Positions 7,847-15,478 are shown, numbered from the stretch's first letter. The stretch is DNA of 15,478 nt from JAJPJX01 sp964568355 (GCA_964568355.1 CAZMRK010000560.1:1-15478), one strand, 5' to 3'. Notes: generated by a model not told the origin, from the sequence alone. Translations and numbers: made by a program.

Positions 7847-8668
7847 CGCTGGCCGGCGGATGAGAGCCAGAGCAAGCACTATTATGCCAAAAATCACGCG
7901 ATAGTACACAAAGAAGGCCAGACTCTGGCGCTGCAGGTAACGCAGAAACCAGGCGATCACGATCCAGCCGCTAATGGCGCTCAGCACCACCCCCAGCACA
8001 AAGGCCGATTGCATACCCGGTTCGATGCCACCGGATTTATACAGATCGTGAAAGGCCTTGGCCGCCGCCGCGGCGATGGCCGGCGTGGAGAGCAGAAACG
8101 AGAAGCGCGCAGCCGCCGGGCGGTCAATGCCGCGAAACAGCGCGGCCGTGATGGTGATGCCGCTGCGGGACGTGCCGGGGACGATGGCCAGCGCCTGCGC
8201 CAGGCCGATGCTGAGCGCGTCCCCCAGATGAATATTGCCCAGGTTACGCATCTTGCGGCCCACGCGTTCCCCGATGGCCATCACCACGCCCACCACGACC
8301 AGCATCGTTCCGATCACGAACGGGTTGCGCCACGTGGACTCGGCCTGGTGCTGGAACAGGAGGCCGAAGACGCCCAGCGGAATCGAGCCGGCGGCCAGCA
8401 GCCAGAGCAGTGCCCGATTACGGCGCAGGTCGTCGCTATCCCCGTAGTCGATGCCGAAACCATGAGCGATCAGTTGCAGCCAGTCCTTGAAAAAATAGAT
8501 CAGGACGGCCAGCAAAGTGCCCACGTGCAAAGCGATGTCGAAGGTCAGGCTTTCCGCTTTCCATCCCAGCAGCCAAGAGGTCAGGTACAAATGGGCTGTG
8601 CTACTGATCGGTAAAAATTCGGTTAAACCTTGCACCAGAGAGAGAATGACGACTTGGTAAACGGGCAT
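7844..8668 (-). CDS. uppP: Undecaprenyl-diphosphatase UppP/BacA
   Basis: A 274-aa polytopic membrane enzyme that removes a phosphate from undecaprenyl pyrophosphate, regenerating the lipid carrier used for peptidoglycan and surface polysaccharides; overexpression of the family gives bacitracin resistance. Both signatures are present: QGLTEFLPISSTAH at residues 13-26 (the (E/Q)xxxE motif with Gln13 and Glu17, then His26) and PGTSRSGIT near residues 164-172 with the catalytic arginine. Length and the alternating hydrophobic helices match the family. It is the first gene of a unit with ftsK. It is divergent from pyk with only 29 bp between start codons, so promoter elements must reach into coding sequence. 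No Shine-Dalgarno is obvious before the ATG. Confidence 0.96.
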   Translation of the reverse strand: MPVYQVVILSLVQGLTEFLPISSTAHLYLTSWLLGWKAESLTFDIALHVGTLLAVLIYFFKDWLQLIAHGFGIDYGDSDDLRRNRALLWLLAAGSIPLGVFGLLFQHQAESTWRNPFVIGTMLVVVGVVMAIGERVGRKMRNLGNIHLGDALSIGLAQALAIVPGTSRSGITITAALFRGIDRPAAARFSFLLSTPAIAAAAAKAFHDLYKSGGIEPGMQSAFVLGVVLSAISGWIVIAWFLRYLQRQSLAFFVYYRVIFGIIVLALALIRRPA

Positions 8669-8697
8669 GATGGCAAAATGGAAGGATAACCCGGATT

Positions 8698-10110
8698 ATG
8701 CCAAACACCAAAATCGTCGCTACCATCGGACCAGCCTGTTTCGACGCAGCTTCGCTTCAACAGATGATGGCGGCCGGGACGGATGTATTCCGTCTGAATA
8801 TGTCCCATGGGACGCGCGAGCAGCACGCGGAAAGCATCCGGCTGATTCGCTCGGCCGCGGAGGAGATGCGGCGGTTTGCGGGTATTTTGCTCGACCTGCA
8901 AGGGCCGAAGATCCGCCTGGGGCGGTTCGAAGGCGGCGGCTGCACGCTTGAAACGGGAAGCGAATTCGTGATCACCGTGGAGCCGGTGCTGGGCAACTGC
9001 CGGCGGGCATCGACCGGCTACGCCGACTTTGCCAAGGATGTGAACGCCGGCGACCGTATCCTCCTGGCCGACGGCAGCGTGGAGCTTCGCGCGGTCGAAA
9101 GCAGCGGCGTCGCCGTGCGTACCGAGGTCGTGGAAGGCGGACCGATCTCGGATCACAAGGGCATCAACCTTCCGCAGGTCCAGGTCAGCACGCCATCGCT
9201 CACCCCCAAGGACCTGGACGACCTGCGCTTCGGGCTCGAAGCCGGCGTGGATATGGTCGCGCTCTCCTTCGTTCGCACCGCGGAAGACGTGTGCCTGCTG
9301 CGCCGGCATCTGGGCGGCGCGCCCGCCACGATCGTGGCGAAGATTGAGAAGCCGCAGGCCTGGGACAACATCGAGGAGATCCTCGACGAGACCGACGGGG
9401 TGATGGTGGCGCGCGGCGACCTCGGTGTGGAGATGGCGCTGGAGAAGGTGCCGCGCATCCAGAAATCGATCATCCGCCGCGCGCGCCGCAAAGGGCGCTT
9501 CGTGATCACGGCCACGCAGATGCTGGAGTCGATGATCGAGCACTCCACGCCCACCCGCGCCGAGGTGAGCGATGTGGCCAACGCGATCTACGACGGCACG
9601 GATGCCGTGATGCTCTCGGCCGAGACATCGGTGGGAAAGTACCCGGTGGAGGCGGTGAAGTTTATGGTGAGGATCGCCAAGGAGACCGAGAATTCGATCC
9701 GCTCGCGTGGATATCAGGAGCCGCTGCCGAATCCCAACGAGAGCACGGCCGAGATTCTGGCGGATGCGGCCTACCATGCCGCGCGGGACGTAAAGGCGGC
9801 GGCGATCGTGGTGTTCACGGCCAGTGGATCGAGCGCGCGGCTGGTTTCGCGCTACCGGCCGCCGGTCCCGATCTATGCCATCACGCCGAAGTCGGCCGTG
9901 GCGCGGCACCTGGCGGTGAACTACGGCGTGACCCCGGTTTTGGCTCCCGACGTGGCCAACACCGATGAGATGTTGGGCCAGATGGAGAGCCTGCTGGTGA
10001 AAGGCGGCGAACTGCATGCCGGGCAGACCGTGATTTTTGTAGCCGGCCAGCCGGTGGGCCGGCCGGGGACAACGAACCTGATGAAGGTGCATCGCATCGG
10101 CGTGGGATAG
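8698..10110 (+). CDS. pyk: Pyruvate kinase
   Basis: A 470-aa cytoplasmic enzyme for the last step of glycolysis, phosphoenolpyruvate plus ADP to pyruvate plus ATP. The A domain opens with TKIVATIGPA and RLNMSHG, followed by LDLQGPKIRLG leading into the B domain. Catalytic Lys215 is in AKIEKPQ with metal ligands Glu217 and Asp241 (ARGDLGVE). The remaining A-domain motifs are TATQMLESM and PTRAEVSDVANAIYDGTDAVMLSAET. The C domain (about 350-470), with ITPKSAVARHLAVNYGV and a GRPGTTNLMKV end, is complete, so allosteric regulation is possible. The length is normal. An AAGGA at 8682-8686 lies 11 nt before the ATG. It is followed 10 bp later by the 401-aa hypothetical gene. Confidence 0.97.
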   Translation: MPNTKIVATIGPACFDAASLQQMMAAGTDVFRLNMSHGTREQHAESIRLIRSAAEEMRRFAGILLDLQGPKIRLGRFEGGGCTLETGSEFVITVEPVLGNCRRASTGYADFAKDVNAGDRILLADGSVELRAVESSGVAVRTEVVEGGPISDHKGINLPQVQVSTPSLTPKDLDDLRFGLEAGVDMVALSFVRTAEDVCLLRRHLGGAPATIVAKIEKPQAWDNIEEILDETDGVMVARGDLGVEMALEKVPRIQKSIIRRARRKGRFVITATQMLESMIEHSTPTRAEVSDVANAIYDGTDAVMLSAETSVGKYPVEAVKFMVRIAKETENSIRSRGYQEPLPNPNESTAEILADAAYHAARDVKAAAIVVFTASGSSARLVSRYRPPVPIYAITPKSAVARHLAVNYGVTPVLAPDVANTDEMLGQMESLLVKGGELHAGQTVIFVAGQPVGRPGTTNLMKVHRIGVG

Positions 10111-10114
10111 GAGG
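10109..10114 (+). promoter_or_regulatory. Strong Shine-Dalgarno overlapping the pyk stop
   Basis: A perfect AGGAGG uses the last two bases of the pyk TAG and sits 6 nt before the ATG at 10121. It is the strongest ribosome binding site in the window, fixes the start of the downstream gene, and suggests that both genes are translated from one message. Confidence 0.8.
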
Positions 10115-10120
10115 ATTGGC

Positions 10121-11326
10121 ATGCCGCGCGACCTGGTAGAAGCGGCCATCGGGCAGGCGGAAGGACGGGAGCCCGTTGTCCGCGCGATGCTGCTGCTCCA
10201 TGCGGCTCGTGTGCTGGCCGCGCTGGATGCGGAGGCGGCCCGCGGCCGCTTCGCCGAGGGGTTGGCGATTTTGGAAAGCCTTCCTGCCCAGGTTCACAAT
10301 CGCTATCACGATTACTTGCTCTTTGATGCGGTCATGTTGGGCGCGGAGGCCGATCTGGTGACGGCCGTTGCGTTGTTCCAGCGCCTGGCCCAAGACCGGG
10401 ACCTGAGCCTGCATCGAAACGCCGGAACGCACCTGGTCCAGTGCCTGGTCCGAAGCGGCGATCTGGAGACCGCGGTCAGGCTGCTGGAAAACCCTGCTTA
10501 CCAGATCCGGGGCGCCGCTATCGCGATGAGCCGCGCTACCGACCCCGCCATCGAGCGCCGGATCTTTCACGCAGCTCGCGAACATTGGCGTGCCCGAGGG
10601 CAGTCGACCAGGTTATCCGAACCGTTTCTGAGCTCCGACTTCTATCGCCTGTTCTCGACGCACTGGAAAAAGCTGGATCCCGCGGAAGCGCGCGCCTGGC
10701 TGGAGGAGATCATAGCGGGGATTGAACGCGATGCCGACGGGCCCGCCAGTATGGGATTTGGAGACCGCGTCCGGTTTCAGCAGTCCTCGCGGGCAGCACA
10801 CCTGTTTTGGGTACTGAATGTCATGCGGGCGATCTGGCCTCCGGAGCGGGTGGAGGCGCTGCTCGATGCCTACCCGGAGTTGAAGAGCGCGGCCGAAGTG
10901 TACCCGCTCGGGGTGGATAGCCTGATGGCCGAGCACCCGCCGCGGGAGACGAAGGATCCGCCGAAAGGGCGGCGCATGGGATTCGTCGGCTCTGGCTCCA
11001 TGAGGAGAGACGAACGATATAGGAATGCCATGATGGCGGTGTTTCAGGGTGAGGCTTCCGGCGTGGAGCAGTTGATGGCGGATGCGCACCAGCGGCACAC
11101 GAGAGATACCGGCGATAGTCCCCAAACGGTTGCATCCATCTTTCGGGCCTCCTGCCATCGCTATCGCACGGCGCTCTATTGGGCCGGCAAGATCACCGGC
11201 AAAGAGGCGCAAAAGCTGCTCGGCGAGATTCCGGACCCGGATATGGCGCTGCTGGCCACCATGGACTTCGCCGCCGGCCTGCTCGGCATCCCGCAATACA
11301 CCGGCATTCAGATCGGCCAGGACTGA
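10121..11326 (+). CDS. Hypothetical 401-aa alpha-helical protein coupled to pyk
   Basis: I do not recognise a named family. The protein is predicted soluble: no signal peptide and no membrane segment. It looks almost entirely alpha-helical, with repeated helix pairs in the first 170 residues (VRAMLLLHAARVLAALDAEAA, RFAEGLAILESLPA, LVTAVALFQRLAQD, LVQCLVRSGDLETAVRLLE), suggesting a TPR-like or HEAT-like solenoid. A charged, probably flexible stretch lies near residues 268-300 (EHPPRETKDPPKGRRMG), followed by a second helical part ending in YTGIQIGQD. No catalytic motif is visible. The start is well fixed by AGGAGG at 10109-10114. Its position 10 bp after pyk implies shared transcription, but not necessarily a role in glycolysis. 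Two hairpins follow the stop. Codon and GC pattern look like those of its neighbours, so this is probably a native gene. Confidence 0.82.
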   Translation: MPRDLVEAAIGQAEGREPVVRAMLLLHAARVLAALDAEAARGRFAEGLAILESLPAQVHNRYHDYLLFDAVMLGAEADLVTAVALFQRLAQDRDLSLHRNAGTHLVQCLVRSGDLETAVRLLENPAYQIRGAAIAMSRATDPAIERRIFHAAREHWRARGQSTRLSEPFLSSDFYRLFSTHWKKLDPAEARAWLEEIIAGIERDADGPASMGFGDRVRFQQSSRAAHLFWVLNVMRAIWPPERVEALLDAYPELKSAAEVYPLGVDSLMAEHPPRETKDPPKGRRMGFVGSGSMRRDERYRNAMMAVFQGEASGVEQLMADAHQRHTRDTGDSPQTVASIFRASCHRYRTALYWAGKITGKEAQKLLGEIPDPDMALLATMDFAAGLLGIPQYTGIQIGQD

Positions 11327-11330
11327 CGGA

Positions 11331-11350
11331 CAGCGACATGAGTGTCGCTG
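11331..11350. repeat. Palindromic hairpin 1 of a tandem stem-TGAR-stem pair
   Basis: The 8-bp arms CAGCGACA and TGTCGCTG (11331-11338 and 11343-11350) pair perfectly around a TGAG loop, followed by CTG. It begins 4 bp after the stop of the 401-aa gene. It could help terminate that gene, but there is no T-run. Its form (stem, TGAR loop, stem running into GCT) matches the next hairpin. Confidence 0.55.
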
Positions 11351-11352
11351 CT

Positions 11353-11368
11353 GCCCGTTGAAACGGGC
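11353..11368. repeat. Palindromic hairpin 2 of a tandem stem-TGAR-stem pair
   Basis: The 6-bp arms GCCCGT and ACGGGC (11353-11358 and 11363-11368) enclose a TGAA loop, with GCTACAG downstream. It lies one base beyond the stop of the convergent U32 gene. It may act with hairpin 1 as a bidirectional terminator or be a REP-like unit. No strong T-run is present on either strand. Confidence 0.5.
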
Positions 11369-11369
11369 G

Positions 11370-13898
11370 CTACAGGACGGGGAGGGAGAGGTAGTTGGGG
11401 GGGACGTGGAGGCTGCCGGCGGTGGTGCCTTCGGGCGCCAGTTTGCGCAGGTCCTGAGCCAGTTGCGCCGGGGTGCGCTCCCCCGCGAGTGTCGAGGCGA
11501 AGGCGCGTGCCACGCGTGCCACCTGTTCGGCCGATTCGTGCGCGAATTCCAGGCGGAAATGGCGAATGCCCGCGCGGCGCCAGGAATCCAGATGCGCGGC
11601 GGCCTCCTGTGCTTCGGATCCGAAGACCGTATTGCGGCAGCCGACATCGGCGATGACCGGATGGCTCCGCCCCTGGAGATCCCGCACCGCCACGCGGTGA
11701 TGGTCACAAGGACGGCCGCAATCGCGGTAGCTGGTTCCCGTGGAGAGAAAGCGGCAGAAGACGCAGTGCTCGGTGTGAAAAACGGGCAGGTGCTGGTAGG
11801 CAACGGCCTCGATCTTTTCCGCTCCGACCTCGCGCGCCAGCGTGGCGATCTGATCGGCGTTCAGATCGTGTGTCGGGGTGATGCGTTCCAGGTCCAGCGC
11901 GAGCAGCAGCCAGGCGGTAAGCGAATTGGCGGCGTTGAGGCTGAAATCGCCGATCAGCGCCGGATGCGGGCGGCGGCGCAAGGTCTCCAGCAGGCCGCCG
12001 GCGCGCACCACGATCGGGCAGTCGAGCTTGAGCAGGAAATCGGCGATGCGCTCTTCGCCCGGCTTCAACACGCGCGGGCCGGCGACGCGCGCCGTCAGGC
12101 CCACACTCCGGACGCGCTCGATCGAGGGCCGCAAGCCGTAAAGATCCAGATAGTCGAGCGTGATGCTGGCGGGGCGGGCGTCGAGCGCGGCGTCGAGTTG
12201 TTCCGGCGTGCGGACCAGCAGGTGCAGCTCTGCCGGCAACTCCGCCGAAGGCGCAGGATCGGGAACGACGGCGGCAAGCGCCGCGGCGAGTACGGCAGCG
12301 GGCTCACGCAGTTCGATCGCCGGAGCTTGCCCCTGCCGTTCGGCTAGCTGCTCGACGGCCTGGCGGCGGATCTGGTTCAGAATCGAGCCGGGCGCAAAAG
12401 GAGCGCCTTCGACGTTCAGGTCCACGCTCTCCAGCACGTAGGGTGTGTTGCCCAGGCGGCCGAACTGTTCCCGTAGCAGGTCGAGCGAGATCGCCCGATT
12501 CTGGGCGGGGCCGAGCGGCGCGGCGGAAGTCACCGTTACCTGAATCTCGGAACGGTCGCGCAGGCTCCAGACGGCGGCCAGCGGAGCGCCTTCCCGCGCG
12601 GTCACGCGGACGCGCAGCGGCTGCTTGCGAACCGGCGCGACGGCTTCGGTATAGGGCCGCACGGCCTTGTCCAGATCGGGATCGTGCGTGCGCCAGACCA
12701 GGTCGCCTGTTCGGATGCGGCCGAAGTGGATGGCGCCGTTTGCGAAGCGTACCTCCAGCTTGCCGCCCCGCGCGGGGACCACTTCATAGACGCGGCCGCC
12801 CTCTTCCGGCTCCTCGGGACTGCGCCAGTCGGCGGCGTCGAAGACCAGGCCGTCGCCGGGCTTGAGAGGCGAGATGGCGTGAGCCTCGCCAGGCTCGATG
12901 AGGACGCTGGCAGGCAAAACGCGCGACACACGTCCGATCTCCACGCCGCGATGCCGCGGGGCGCGCCCGCGCACCACCGCCTGATGATTGGTGCCGCTCA
13001 GAAAAAACGGCCCCAGCCCGCGCGAATAGACCTGCTGCAGTTGCAGCTCTTCGGCCGGCGTGATGGAGGCCGCGCGGCCGGCCCAGGCATCGTCGACGGC
13101 CTGGCGATAGGCGCGCGTCGCCAGCGCGACATAGCCGGCGTCCTTGTAGCGCCCTTCGATTTTGAGCGCCGCGATGCCGATGGGAAGAATTTCGGGGATC
13201 TGCGCGAGGGCGTACAGATCGCCGGGTGAGAGCAGATAGCGCGCATCGCCCAGCGGGCGGGGCGCGCCGTCCACAATGAGTTCGTAGGGCAGGCGGCAGG
13301 CTTGGGCACACTGGCCCCGGTTGGCGCTGCGGCCGCCCCAGGCTTCCGAGGAAAAGCACTGGCCGGAGTAAGCCACGCACAGCGCGCCGTGGACAAAGAT
13401 CTCCAGTTCGCAATCGGTCGCGGCGCGGATGGCGCGGATCTCCTGGAGCGAAAGCTCCCGCGCCAGAGTGACACGGCTCACGCCGAACTGCTGGGCCAGG
13501 CGCACGCCTTCGGCGCTGGTGATGCTCATCTGCGTGCTGCCGTGGATGGCGAGGCCGGGAGCGATCTCGCGAGCCAGTTTGAGCACGGCGAGGTCCTGCA
13601 CGATGATGGCATCGGCGCCGGCTTCGGCGATCGCCGCCAGCGTGCGCGCGGCTTCGGCCAGCTCATGCTCGAAAACCAGCGTGTTGAAGGTGACGTAGCC
13701 GTTCACGCCGTGCTGGTGCAGGGTGCGCAGCGCTTCGGGCAGGTCGGCCAGGGTGAAGCCCACCTTGGCCCGCGCGCTGAAGTGCTTCAGGCCAAAATAG
13801 ACCGCATCGGCGCCGGCCTGGATGGCAGCGTGAAGCTGCGGCCACCAGCCTGCGGGACTCATGATTTCGGGCTTACCGGGACGGACTACGTTGGGCAT
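11370..13898 (-). CDS. U32 family protein with two U32-type modules (RlhA-like; peptidase U32)
   Basis: An 842-aa protein. Residues about 10-300 form the N-terminal U32 TIM-barrel-like module: EIMSPAGWWPQLHAAIQAGADAVYFGL, then the family signature EIFVHGALCVAYSGQC. Its four cysteines Cys174, Cys181, Cys197 and Cys201 fit the conserved Fe-S ligand pattern. A central part (about 330-560) corresponds to the DUF3656-like insertion region. A second module (about 590-842) has its own cysteine set: Cys712 and Cys715 in HCVFC, Cys727 and Cys731 in DCGRPC, plus Cys754 in DVGCRNT. U32 relatives hydroxylate RNA (RlhA at 23S rRNA C2501, TrhP on tRNA) rather than acting as plain proteases, so RNA modification is the more likely role. 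The size matches the long U32 form of cyanobacteria and plants rather than short E. coli RlhA. No strong Shine-Dalgarno precedes the ATG. Confidence 0.92.
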   Translation of the reverse strand: MPNVVRPGKPEIMSPAGWWPQLHAAIQAGADAVYFGLKHFSARAKVGFTLADLPEALRTLHQHGVNGYVTFNTLVFEHELAEAARTLAAIAEAGADAIIVQDLAVLKLAREIAPGLAIHGSTQMSITSAEGVRLAQQFGVSRVTLARELSLQEIRAIRAATDCELEIFVHGALCVAYSGQCFSSEAWGGRSANRGQCAQACRLPYELIVDGAPRPLGDARYLLSPGDLYALAQIPEILPIGIAALKIEGRYKDAGYVALATRAYRQAVDDAWAGRAASITPAEELQLQQVYSRGLGPFFLSGTNHQAVVRGRAPRHRGVEIGRVSRVLPASVLIEPGEAHAISPLKPGDGLVFDAADWRSPEEPEEGGRVYEVVPARGGKLEVRFANGAIHFGRIRTGDLVWRTHDPDLDKAVRPYTEAVAPVRKQPLRVRVTAREGAPLAAVWSLRDRSEIQVTVTSAAPLGPAQNRAISLDLLREQFGRLGNTPYVLESVDLNVEGAPFAPGSILNQIRRQAVEQLAERQGQAPAIELREPAAVLAAALAAVVPDPAPSAELPAELHLLVRTPEQLDAALDARPASITLDYLDLYGLRPSIERVRSVGLTARVAGPRVLKPGEERIADFLLKLDCPIVVRAGGLLETLRRRPHPALIGDFSLNAANSLTAWLLLALDLERITPTHDLNADQIATLAREVGAEKIEAVAYQHLPVFHTEHCVFCRFLSTGTSYRDCGRPCDHHRVAVRDLQGRSHPVIADVGCRNTVFGSEAQEAAAHLDSWRRAGIRHFRLEFAHESAEQVARVARAFASTLAGERTPAQLAQDLRKLAPEGTTAGSLHVPPNYLSLPVL

Positions 13899-13938
13899 GG
13901 ACAGCGATACTTTCAGGGTACCGCAATCCGGAAGAGGG

Positions 13939-13965
13939 CCTGCCCCGCGAGGGCCGCGGGGCAGG
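13939..13965 (-). terminator. GC-rich hairpin after the TIGR03437-type gene
   Basis: A perfect 10-bp stem (13939-13948 with 13956-13965) has a 7-nt loop. It lies 9 bp after the stop of the minus-strand gene at 13975 and about 40 bp before the U32 start. On the minus strand it is followed by CCCTCTTCC, a poor T-tract, so termination may be weak or may need another factor. It would also form in the 5' leader of the U32 message if transcription reads through. Confidence 0.6.
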
Positions 13966-13974
13966 GAAAGGCGG

Positions 13975-15478
13975 TCAGTTCCAGCCGACTGTCTTGAGCG
14001 AGCCTATGGAATAAAGCATGTATCCATAGTCGATGCTGCCGCCGGCGGTGAGCGGCGCGGTGAAGACGCCCTGGTTTTTGGTGAAGTCCGGGATAGCGAA
14101 GACCGAAAGGCTACCCGTAGAACTCCCGTTGGCTGCAATGGTGACGGCAGGCAACTGCTGCAGGATGCTTTTAGGCACAGTGAAGGTGCCTGCCGAGGCC
14201 GGAGCGATACAGGAAAACACGGCGGCGCTATAGACGACGTTTGACGTGGTTCCGCCAATCTGGGTCATGGACGTTCCGGAAATGCTGACCGATCCGCTGC
14301 CACCACCTGTCCAATTCACCACTAGATCTGCGGACCGGGAAATCGTGTCGCCTACCGCCGACTGGTTGGACCAGGTGAAATCGCCCGGCACCTCGACGCT
14401 GGCGTTGAACGAGCCCACATCGGCGCCACCACTTCCGGTGATTTGATACGTGCCCTGAGTCAGAGTCGGAGTGCCTTGGTCAGGGACGGGGAAGGAGGAG
14501 ACGATATGTTGGTAGAGCGTAACGTCGTAGTAGCCTGAATTAGCCAACCGAGGAATCGCCACGTTTGTGGCCTTGGGACCATTCAGCAGCAACTGGGCGC
14601 CCGCGTTAAGCGCGGTACTGCTGATGCTCCCCCCTGTCCCTTCCGCGACCTCCTCTGCGGTTCCGCTGCGCGCGAACACATAACAAGGAGAGTTCGGGTT
14701 CTGAACCAGCGAAAAATTGGCAGTTCCAACCGTATCCACTGTGTACTTAAAAAATCCTCCCGAAGCATTTTCGCTGGTCGTGTCGATGGAGAATTCGGAG
14801 ACGGCGGCATGCGACGTTATCTTCGAAATGGTCAACGCGCCAACCGTTAGCGTCCCGCCCTGGTCGAGCTTGCTCAACTGGCTGGTAGTCAGGGTGGGGT
14901 GCTCGCAGGCGCTGCCGCCGGCTACGGCGATTGTCCCGAGGTTCGAGAGCGAGCCGCCGGCGCGGACCTGTAAGTTCACAAAACAGCCGGGAGTGACGCC
15001 GGAGGGTACGGCGAAGTTGATCTGATCCAGGCCGGGCGAGCCGCCGGAGCGGCCGGCATAGGCGGGCGTTACTTCGATTCCGCCCACGATCACTCTGACC
15101 TGTGCGGCCGCGGTCTGGTCGCCCGATGAGCCTCCGTCCACGTCCGAACTGGCATCCGGTCCCAGGCCGGTGCCCCATAACACGATGGCGTCGCCGACAT
15201 GGGCCGGATGAATGCTCCATTGCCCCAGCGTGCCAGTGGTAAAGCGATTCAAGTCCGCGCCGCCGTATGTGGCCTGCGCGGGTCCGGCGCCGTTCTGCGC
15301 CTGTGTCGCGAAGCCGAAATTGCGCTCCACGACCTTAACTTTGGAAGCGGCTCCCGTGGTGCCGTTGTACGTCACCGTTACGTTGTAGTCCCCAGCGGCG
15401 GTCGCGGAGGGAAGCAGGCCCGCGAGTTGTCCGGCGGAGGTGTACCAGATGCGCGCATCGATACCCGCGCCGCCGGCG
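13975..15478 (-). CDS. Secreted-type protein with TIGR03437-like domain, N-terminus missing
   Basis: The frame stays open to the right edge (the last codons upstream read GGAGIDARIWYTSAGQLAGL), so the gene begins outside the window; the GTG at 15375 is internal. The segment at about 14920-15478 resembles the TIGR03437 domain of Solibacter-type acidobacteria: GQLAGLLPSATAAGDYNVTV, HVGDAIVLWGTGLGP, then PGLDQINFAVPSGVTPGC and LQVRAGGSLSN. Usually that domain sits at the very C-terminus; here about 310 more residues follow (13975-14920), rich in Ser, Thr, Gly and Asn and predicted beta-rich. They include GFFKYTVDTVGTANFSLVQ, EVPGDFTWSNQ, FSCIAPASAGTFTVP and DYGYMLYSIGSLKTVGWN. This looks like an extracellular or surface beta-sandwich protein; its function is unknown. 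A hairpin follows the stop. Confidence 0.85.
   Translation of the reverse strand, partial: AGGAGIDARIWYTSAGQLAGLLPSATAAGDYNVTVTYNGTTGAASKVKVVERNFGFATQAQNGAGPAQATYGGADLNRFTTGTLGQWSIHPAHVGDAIVLWGTGLGPDASSDVDGGSSGDQTAAAQVRVIVGGIEVTPAYAGRSGGSPGLDQINFAVPSGVTPGCFVNLQVRAGGSLSNLGTIAVAGGSACEHPTLTTSQLSKLDQGGTLTVGALTISKITSHAAVSEFSIDTTSENASGGFFKYTVDTVGTANFSLVQNPNSPCYVFARSGTAEEVAEGTGGSISSTALNAGAQLLLNGPKATNVAIPRLANSGYYDVTLYQHIVSSFPVPDQGTPTLTQGTYQITGSGGADVGSFNASVEVPGDFTWSNQSAVGDTISRSADLVVNWTGGGSGSVSISGTSMTQIGGTTSNVVYSAAVFSCIAPASAGTFTVPKSILQQLPAVTIAANGSSTGSLSVFAIPDFTKNQGVFTAPLTAGGSIDYGYMLYSIGSLKTVGWN

Noticed and set aside
8623..10149. A 508-codon open frame on the minus strand opposite pyk
   Set aside because: It is antisense to a complete pyruvate kinase and rich in His, Arg and Gly, with no recognisable motif or ribosome binding site.
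11082..12347. A 421-codon + strand frame spanning the end of the hypothetical gene and the U32 gene
   Set aside because: It crosses the stop of one real gene, both intergenic hairpins and the antisense of another gene, with no domain signal.
15373..15375. A GTG start for the right-edge gene
   Set aside because: The frame continues open to the end of the window, and the upstream residues (AGQLAGLLPSATAAGDY) belong to the same domain, so the gene is cut by the edge.

Overview
The window reads as a chromosomal stretch of a GC-rich acidobacterium, most likely of the Bryobacterales/Solibacter type. The main clue is the partial gene at the right edge. It carries a domain resembling TIGR03437, a C-terminal domain expanded in Solibacter-like genomes, in a secreted-type Ser/Thr/Gly-rich protein. 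A secreted Gfo/Idh/MocA-like oxidoreductase and a secreted lipase-like hydrolase fit that lineage. This assignment is inference from recognised domains; no rRNA or other phylogenetic marker was tested.

Layout from left to right: (1) the 3' part of a large + strand gene encoding glycosyltransferase, methyltransferase and glycosyltransferase modules; (2) a convergent minus-strand pair, a Gfo/Idh/MocA-like protein followed 8 bp later by an alpha/beta-hydrolase of the lipase type, both with Sec-type signal peptides; (3) a small + strand DCC-family (DUF393) thiol-disulfide protein, divergent from that pair; (4) a short intergenic region holding two inverted copies of a 27-nt palindrome; (5) a minus-strand uppP-ftsK pair overlapping by one base (TGATG); (6) a + strand pair, pyruvate kinase and a 401-aa helical protein of unknown function whose Shine-Dalgarno overlaps the pyk stop codon; (7) two tandem hairpins between convergent genes; (8) a minus-strand 842-aa double-module U32 protein; (9) a GC-rich hairpin and then the minus-strand TIGR03437-type protein running off the window.

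Functionally this is mostly housekeeping (cell-wall lipid carrier recycling, chromosome translocation, glycolysis, probable RNA modification) mixed with exported proteins of unknown substrate. I see no mobile element genes, CRISPR array, tRNA, rRNA, phage genes or defence cassette. The least explained items are the 401-aa protein coupled to pyk, the roughly 310-residue C-terminal extension of the TIGR03437-type protein, the inverted palindrome pair beside ftsK, and the tandem stem-TGAR-stem hairpins. Many long open frames lie antisense to the real genes (for example opposite ftsK and pyk); I treat them as GC-driven shadows.
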